A stretch of DNA of 12,278 bases from Porticoccaceae bacterium (GTDB lineage: Bacteria; Pseudomonadota; Gammaproteobacteria; Pseudomonadales; Porticoccaceae): NCBI GenBank assembly GCA_017858295.1, contig JAFMBU010000039.1:1-12278 (forward strand). Reading direction: 5' to 3'. Each line of letters opens with the position of its first letter. The stretch's first letter is position 1. The translations under genes were made by a program, and so were the position numbers. Shown one piece after another: positions 8,279 to 12,278 of the stretch. A model generated the notes under the pieces. The model ran no database searches. It was not told where the DNA came from and saw nothing but the letters and a program-made list of their open reading frames with translations.

Positions 8279-8308
8279 TTCAATACACTTCAATACAGTT
8301 CAACCCAA
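8279..8308. repeat. Three tandem 10-bp repeats between perM and the M16 gene
   Basis: Read on the plus strand the units are TTCAATACAC, TTCAATACAG and TTCAACCCAA. The first two differ at one base; the third keeps TTCAA and diverges after it. On the minus strand this is TTGAA at exact 10-bp spacing, lying about 90-120 bp before the M16 gene's ATG and just after the perM stop codon. Exact helical-turn spacing resembles direct-repeat binding sites of OmpR/PhoB-type regulators, but no regulator can be named from the sequence. The rest of the 133-bp spacer holds no strong terminator and no convincing -10/-35 pair. Confidence 0.6.
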
Positions 8309-8322
8309 GCCCTGCCAACCGC

Positions 8323-9444
8323 CTAAGTGTTATGAGAAGTCTCATTGTTGTTCTCGGGTGCCAAGTCTAGAGGCGGCTGCAAACTCAGCTCCTGCTGTGC
8401 CCTGCGTGGCCAGGCATTAAATACCGCCTTCACCAATGTGGCTAGTGGAATGGCAAAGAACACACCCCAGAAACCCCAGATGCCGCCAAACAATAAAACC
8501 GAGACAATAATAAACACCGGATGCAGATTAACTACTTCGGAAAATAATAGCGGGACCAATAAGTTGCCATCGAGAAACTGAATGACACCATAGGCGCCAA
8601 ACAGCCAGAAGAAATCATTGCTAAAGCCCCACTGCATATAGCCCACCAAGAGCACCGGAATGGTCACCACGGTGGCACCTATATAAGGTACCAACACGGA
8701 GAGGCCGACCAACAGCGCTAATAGTGCAGCGTAGTTAACCCCGAGCCACAGAAATACAGCGTAGGAAACCAAGCCAATAATGAGTATCTCTATTGCCTTG
8801 CCACGCACATAGTTGGTGAACTGCATATCCATTTCGTTCCAGATGGTTCGCATCACTGAACGCTCTTCTGGAAGAAGATTACTCAAGAACAGCAGCAGCT
8901 GATCCTTATCTTTGAGCATAAACATCACGAGTAAGGGAACCAATACCAGATAGATCATCACCCCGATAATGCCGGGAAAGCTGCTAATGGAGAAAGACAG
9001 CGCCTGCTCTAAAAGCCGCCCAACCTCCTCTGACAAACGCTGGGTGATGGACTGAAACTGTTCTGGACTAACATATTCTGCGTAGCGCTCAGGCAGCGCC
9101 ACAGCCAGATCCCGCAGCCCCGCAATCATATTCGGTAGCTCGCCAATTAACAGCGAGGTTTGACGACCGATAATTGGAATCAAGCCGACAATCACCGAGA
9201 CAAAACCGGCGACAAACAGCAGGTAGGTGCTGACCAGGGCCAAAACACGCGGCACGCCGTGGCGCACCAGCATATTGACCACGCCCTGGAGTAAAAAGGA
9301 GAGGATTAAAGCGGCAAATACAGGGCCCAGCACCGCACCCAGAGTGGCGAAAACAATCAGCGAGACAATCAGAATAATGGTCAGCAGCAGAGCCTCTTCA
9401 GTGCCGAAGTAGCGCTCAATCCATTTGTGAAGTATCTTTTTCAT
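8323..9444 (-). CDS. perM: AI-2E/PerM-family inner-membrane transporter
   Basis: This 373-residue polytopic membrane protein belongs to the AI-2E transporter family (PF01594, COG0628). Hydrophobic segments lie at about 19-52 (probably a pair), 69-92, 155-177, 218-234, 238-270, 278-300 and 310-341, which gives roughly eight membrane spans. The cytoplasmic/periplasmic loop at about 100-150 is helical and charged. Family signatures include the YVRGKAIEILIIG stretch near 212, LVPYIGA near 251-257 and WGFWGVFFAIPLATLVKAV near 323-341. Members have been linked to autoinducer-2 export, Na+/H+ exchange or permease roles, so the substrate here is unknown. I chose the ATG at 9444 because AGAGGAAA lies 5 bp upstream; the frame stays open to a TTG at 9471, which is much less likely. 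It is divergent from bepA, the same neighbour relationship as E. coli perM (yfgO) and bepA (yfgC), which supports the symbol. Confidence 0.88.
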   Translation of the reverse strand: MKKILHKWIERYFGTEEALLLTIILIVSLIVFATLGAVLGPVFAALILSFLLQGVVNMLVRHGVPRVLALVSTYLLFVAGFVSVIVGLIPIIGRQTSLLIGELPNMIAGLRDLAVALPERYAEYVSPEQFQSITQRLSEEVGRLLEQALSFSISSFPGIIGVMIYLVLVPLLVMFMLKDKDQLLLFLSNLLPEERSVMRTIWNEMDMQFTNYVRGKAIEILIIGLVSYAVFLWLGVNYAALLALLVGLSVLVPYIGATVVTIPVLLVGYMQWGFSNDFFWLFGAYGVIQFLDGNLLVPLLFSEVVNLHPVFIIVSVLLFGGIWGFWGVFFAIPLATLVKAVFNAWPRRAQQELSLQPPLDLAPENNNETSHNT

Positions 9445-9447
9445 CCA

Positions 9448-9455
9448 TTTCCTCT
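9448..9455 (-). promoter_or_regulatory. Ribosome binding site deciding the perM start
   Basis: The minus strand reads AGAGGAAA, with AGGA 5 bp before the ATG at 9444. This strong site selects that ATG over the in-frame TTG at 9471, which has no comparable site. Confidence 0.65.
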
Positions 9456-9485
9456 CGAAACTGCTCTGCAAAATTTTTCTGGCGT

Positions 9486-9491
9486 TTTATA
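9486..9491 (-). promoter_or_regulatory. Candidate -10 element for perM
   Basis: TATAAA on the minus strand matches the sigma-70 -10 consensus at five of six bases and lies about 41 bp before the perM ATG. No good -35 is present at 16-18 bp; the nearest TTACAA is a poor match at 19 bp. A consensus TTGACA exists farther up (complement of 9550-9555) but has no usable -10 at the right distance. The promoter is tentative. Confidence 0.25.
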
Positions 9492-9595
9492 ACACCCAAT
9501 AGGCGCACACTTGTAATGCGATGTAGGAGAGCTATCTGACCTGAAACTTGTCAACATTTCAACTGTCGAACTGAGCATAATTTTCCGCTACAGTA

Positions 9596-11131
9596 ATGCT
9601 GGCGGCGTCATCAGATTATACGGCGCTAGTTTACCTACATACTTTTCGATTTAGGCCTATAGGAATCACTGCGATTATTTTGCCACTGCCAAAACTTATT
9701 AAAACCCTGCTACTCTGCTGCCTGCTGTGGCCCCTCAGCAACGCGTCAAGCGCCAATGAAATCAAACTGCCGGTGCTCGGCGATGCGTCCTCGGGAATGA
9801 TCTCGAAAAGCCAAGAATATGAGCTTGGCCGCATCTGGTTAAAAATCTTTCGCAGCCGCGTGCGCGCCTATGATGATCCGCTGATGCAGATCTATCTTGA
9901 ACAGCTGCTCTACAATCTCGCCACCTACAGCGATCTAGAAGATCCTCGCTTGGAGCTGGTGATAGTCAAAAACCCTACCATGAACGCCTTTGCCGTACCT
10001 GGGGGGGTTGTCGGTTTTCACACCGGCGTGTTTGCCTTCGCCGAAAATGAAGATCAAATGGCCTCGGTGCTGGCTCACGAATTGGCGCACCTCAGTCAAC
10101 GACACTTTTCCCGTGGTACTGAAGCGCAAAAAAAGAACTCGATGATCAGTATGGCGGGCCTGTTGGCCACTGTGGTGCTCGCAGCAACTGCCGGTGGCGA
10201 CGCCGCATCTGCCGCGATGATCACCTCTCAGGCACTGTCTATGGATAGCCAGTTGCGCTACAGCCGTTCCAATGAGCAGGAAGCAGATCGCGTTGGCCTG
10301 TCCACCATGGAGCGCGCCAATCGAGATCCAGGGGCAGTTGCCGATATGTTTGCCACCTTACTTAAGGGCACACGCTACACAGGTAGCCGGCCACCGGAAT
10401 TTTTGCTCACCCACCCAATTACCGAAAAACGCATAGGCGACGCACGCAACCGCTCCATGGGCACCTCCATGCGCCAGTACGCGCAAAATCCAGAATTTTA
10501 TCTAATGCGAGCTCGAGCTCTGGTGGCAATGGATCAAACTACCAGCGTTAGCATCAATCGCTTTAAGGGGGAAATCGAGGCCAATACGCTCAAGGCAGAT
10601 GCGGCCCGCTATGGTCTCGCCCTCGCCTACCTGAAGGCCAAGCAGTTAGAAAAAGCGCGCCAGCAGATGCAGCAGTTACTCGCTGCACAGCCAACTAATT
10701 TAATCTTTTTGCACACTGATATCGAAATCGATATAGCAGCGAAAAACTATTCTAGGGCCCTCAAGCGACTCAATCAGCAGCTAGTAGTCAGTCAAAATAA
10801 CTACCCGCTGATGGTGCTCAAATCAGATGTTTTGTGGCAGGCGCGCAACTATGATGGCGCAGACACGGTGCTCACTGCCCTATCGCGAATGCGTCCTCAA
10901 GACCCTATGATCTGGTATCGCCTGGCTGAAGTGCGCGGTTTGGCGGGAAATATTTCTGGGCTGCATCAGGCTCGGGCTGAATACTTTATATTGATTGGGG
11001 TCTTCGATAAGGCTCGAAACCAACTCGGCTTGGCCGCTCGAATGGTCACAGAGGATTTCAAACAGTCGGCGATTATTCGCCAGCGACTGCGGGATCTAGC
11101 CGCCATGGAAGAGCGAGCTGAAAGGCTCTGA
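9596..11131 (+). CDS. bepA: BepA-like periplasmic M48 metalloprotease with TPR domain
   Basis: BepA is a periplasmic protease and chaperone that helps LptD and BAM-dependent outer-membrane protein assembly. Numbered from the ATG at 9596 (511 residues), the zinc motif is HELAH (His161, Glu162, His165), with Glu227 in NEQEADRVG as third ligand (ExxxD). His273 in LLTHPITEKR matches the regulatory His246 of E. coli BepA. The C-terminal part (about 300-510) is helical TPR-type repeat. A signal peptide is visible: LPLPKLIKT, hydrophobic LLLCCLLWPL, then NASSA at about 49-53 as cleavage site. The start is uncertain. The ATG at 9596 has no ribosome site and adds about 28 residues before the signal peptide. 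A TTG at 9680 gives 483 residues, close to E. coli BepA (487). I list the outermost ATG as the boundary. It is divergent from perM and convergent with nadA. Confidence 0.92.
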   Translation: MLAASSDYTALVYLHTFRFRPIGITAIILPLPKLIKTLLLCCLLWPLSNASSANEIKLPVLGDASSGMISKSQEYELGRIWLKIFRSRVRAYDDPLMQIYLEQLLYNLATYSDLEDPRLELVIVKNPTMNAFAVPGGVVGFHTGVFAFAENEDQMASVLAHELAHLSQRHFSRGTEAQKKNSMISMAGLLATVVLAATAGGDAASAAMITSQALSMDSQLRYSRSNEQEADRVGLSTMERANRDPGAVADMFATLLKGTRYTGSRPPEFLLTHPITEKRIGDARNRSMGTSMRQYAQNPEFYLMRARALVAMDQTTSVSINRFKGEIEANTLKADAARYGLALAYLKAKQLEKARQQMQQLLAAQPTNLIFLHTDIEIDIAAKNYSRALKRLNQQLVVSQNNYPLMVLKSDVLWQARNYDGADTVLTALSRMRPQDPMIWYRLAEVRGLAGNISGLHQARAEYFILIGVFDKARNQLGLAARMVTEDFKQSAIIRQRLRDLAAMEERAERL

Positions 11132-11151
11132 TTAACACTAGCCAGTAAAAT

Positions 11152-11170
11152 CTTGAGGCTGGACTCAAAG
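11152..11170 (-). terminator. Weak hairpin after nadA, possible terminator
   Basis: In the 48-bp gap between the convergent bepA and nadA genes, TTGAG and CTCAA form a 5-bp stem around a 6-nt loop. On the minus strand a short ATTTTA follows the stem. This is the right place for a terminator serving nadA. The stem is short and the T-run poor, so it is a weak candidate. Confidence 0.25.
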
Positions 11171-11179
11171 CGGCCAGAA

Positions 11180-12244
11180 TTAAACGCTCTGCTGCTCGCG
11201 GAATTCAATCATTCGGCCCAATGACTTCATCGCCTCAACACTGATATCAGCGTCGACAAACACTTCATTGCTACCCTGCTCAAGTGCAGCTAGAAGGTTT
11301 TCTAAATCATTCATACCCATCCAGGGGCAGCTGGCGCAACTGCGACAGGTGGCGCCACTGCCGCCAGTCGGGGCTACCAATAGCTGTTTGTCGGGAACTG
11401 CCTGCTGCATTTTAAAGAAGATGCCTTGATCTGTGGCAACAATCATTTTTGACTGAGGCAAGCGTGCCGCTGCGGCAATAAGCTGTGAGGTTGAGCCCAC
11501 CGCATCGGCAATATCAATGACCGACTGAGGCGACTCAGGGTGAACTAGCACTGCGGCATCCGGGTGGACCTGTTTTAAATCGGCAATACCCTGAGCTTTA
11601 AACTCTTCGTGAACAATACAGGCGCCATCCCAGAGCAGCATATCGGCGCCAGTCTGCTTCTGCACATAGCTACCGAGATACTTATCCGGTGCCCAGAGGA
11701 TTTTCTCTCCGAGACTATCAAGGTATTCAACAACCTCTAAGGCAATACTGGATGTCACCACCCAGTCAGCCCGAGCTTTCACTGCGGCTGAGGTATTAGC
11801 GTAAACCACCACAGTGCGATCTGGATGCTCATCGCAGAACGCGGAGAACTGATCTGCCGGGCAGCCCACATCCAGAGAACAGGTGGCCTCCAAGGTGGGC
11901 ATCAAGACCCGTTTCTCTGGGGTCAAAATCTTTGCCGTCTCCCCCATAAACTTAACCCCGGCTACAACCAAGGTCTGAGCGCTGTGAGTCTTGCCAAAGC
12001 GCGCCATCTCCAGAGAGTCGGAGACCACACCGCCAGTTTCCTCGGCCAGAGCTTGAATTAGTGGGTCAGTATAGTAATGAGCGATTAGCACAGCGTCTTT
12101 CTCAATCAACTGCTGCTTGATGCGCCGCTGTAATTCGTCAACACGAGCAGCACTGATCTCAGGCTCGGGCTGAACCCGATTGAGGTAGTCCTCAACCACC
12201 TGACGCTGGCTGAGATTTTCCACTAGCTGAAGTTTTGCGCTCAT
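11180..12244 (-). CDS. nadA: Quinolinate synthase A
   Basis: NadA condenses iminoaspartate (made by NadB) with dihydroxyacetone phosphate to give quinolinate, the precursor of NAD, in the cytoplasm. The 354-residue protein has the expected length and three pseudo-symmetric domains. The three [4Fe-4S] cysteines are Cys122 (in LEATCSLDVGC), Cys209 (in LLWDGACIVHEEF) and Cys306 (last of CRSCASC). All sit nine residues beyond Cys113, Cys200 and Cys297 of E. coli NadA. The substrate-binding segments IAHYYTDP near 54-61 and VHPESP near 234-239 are intact. The ATG at 12244 has no clear Shine-Dalgarno sequence; it sits in the third copy of a 14-bp repeat, and its ATGA could overlap the stop of an upstream frame. 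It ends 48 bp from the convergent bepA. Nothing suggests loss of function. Confidence 0.97.
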   Translation of the reverse strand: MSAKLQLVENLSQRQVVEDYLNRVQPEPEISAARVDELQRRIKQQLIEKDAVLIAHYYTDPLIQALAEETGGVVSDSLEMARFGKTHSAQTLVVAGVKFMGETAKILTPEKRVLMPTLEATCSLDVGCPADQFSAFCDEHPDRTVVVYANTSAAVKARADWVVTSSIALEVVEYLDSLGEKILWAPDKYLGSYVQKQTGADMLLWDGACIVHEEFKAQGIADLKQVHPDAAVLVHPESPQSVIDIADAVGSTSQLIAAAARLPQSKMIVATDQGIFFKMQQAVPDKQLLVAPTGGSGATCRSCASCPWMGMNDLENLLAALEQGSNEVFVDADISVEAMKSLGRMIEFREQQSV

Positions 12245-12276
12245 AGCTTTTGACCCATAGCTCTTAATTCATAGCT
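12242..12276 (-). repeat. Three copies of a 7-mer at 14-bp intervals over the nadA start
   Basis: On the minus strand AGCTATG occurs three times at exact 14-bp spacing (plus-strand CATAGCT at 12242-12248, 12256-12262 and 12270-12276). The first two minus-strand copies extend to AGAGCTATG. The last copy contains the nadA ATG. The series runs to the window edge and may continue. It could be a small tandem duplication, a regulator site, or chance within an upstream coding sequence. Confidence 0.6.
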
Positions 12277-12278
12277 CT

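Noticed and set aside
9552..9571. TCAAC/TCAAC/TCGAAC series in the perM-bepA spacer
   Set aside because: The spacing is irregular (8 and 7 bp) and the units are short; chance is a sufficient explanation.
9596..9631. LexA-like CTG...CAG elements near the bepA start
   Set aside because: The half-sites are too far apart and lack the AT-rich centre of a LexA box.

Overview
This window looks like chromosomal housekeeping DNA from a marine-type gammaproteobacterium. Supporting signs are a homodimeric-type pyruvate dehydrogenase E1 (aceE), an E2 (aceF) whose active-site motif reads DHRxxNG as in Pseudomonas/Azotobacter, a pitrilysin-type M16 peptidase, a divergent perM/bepA pair as in E. coli, and moderate GC with AT-rich spacers. 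The exact lineage is inference; a Cellvibrionales/SAR92-like or Pseudomonas-related group would fit. I see no mobile element, CRISPR array, tRNA, rRNA, phage gene or defence gene.

Layout. 1-207 (+) is the 3' end of a COG3146/DUF482 acyltransferase-like gene. It converges, 16 bp apart, on a minus-strand cluster read from right to left: aceE (5107-2459), aceF (2416 or 2443 to 731) and a glyoxalase-I-like gene (679-224), probably one transcript from a candidate sigma-70 promoter at 5201-5229. Upstream of it lie a probable lipoprotein M16 zinc peptidase (8189-5355) and an AI-2E/PerM-family membrane protein (9444-8323), also on the minus strand. A 151-bp divergent spacer separates perM from bepA (+, 9596-11131), a periplasmic M48 peptidase with a TPR tail. 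bepA converges on nadA (-, 12244-11180), the quinolinate synthase that opens NAD synthesis. No gene-free stretch exceeds 300 bp; the largest (5108-5354, 247 bp) is the aceE leader and promoter region.

How the genes relate. AceE and AceF are E1 and E2 of the pyruvate dehydrogenase complex; no E3 gene (lpd) is in the window. The glyoxalase-like gene sits where it could share the aceEF transcript, placing methylglyoxal detoxification next to carbon entry into the TCA cycle. The M16 peptidase, PerM homologue and BepA are all envelope proteins, and two of them are zinc proteases.

Novelty. I do not see a previously undescribed system. The points worth a second look are small: a triple 10-bp tandem repeat upstream of the M16 gene, a triple 14-bp repeat (and possible ATGA overlap) at the nadA start, an unclear bepA start near a possible promoter, a GC-rich hairpin between aceF and the glyoxalase gene, and an atypical lipobox in the M16 protein.
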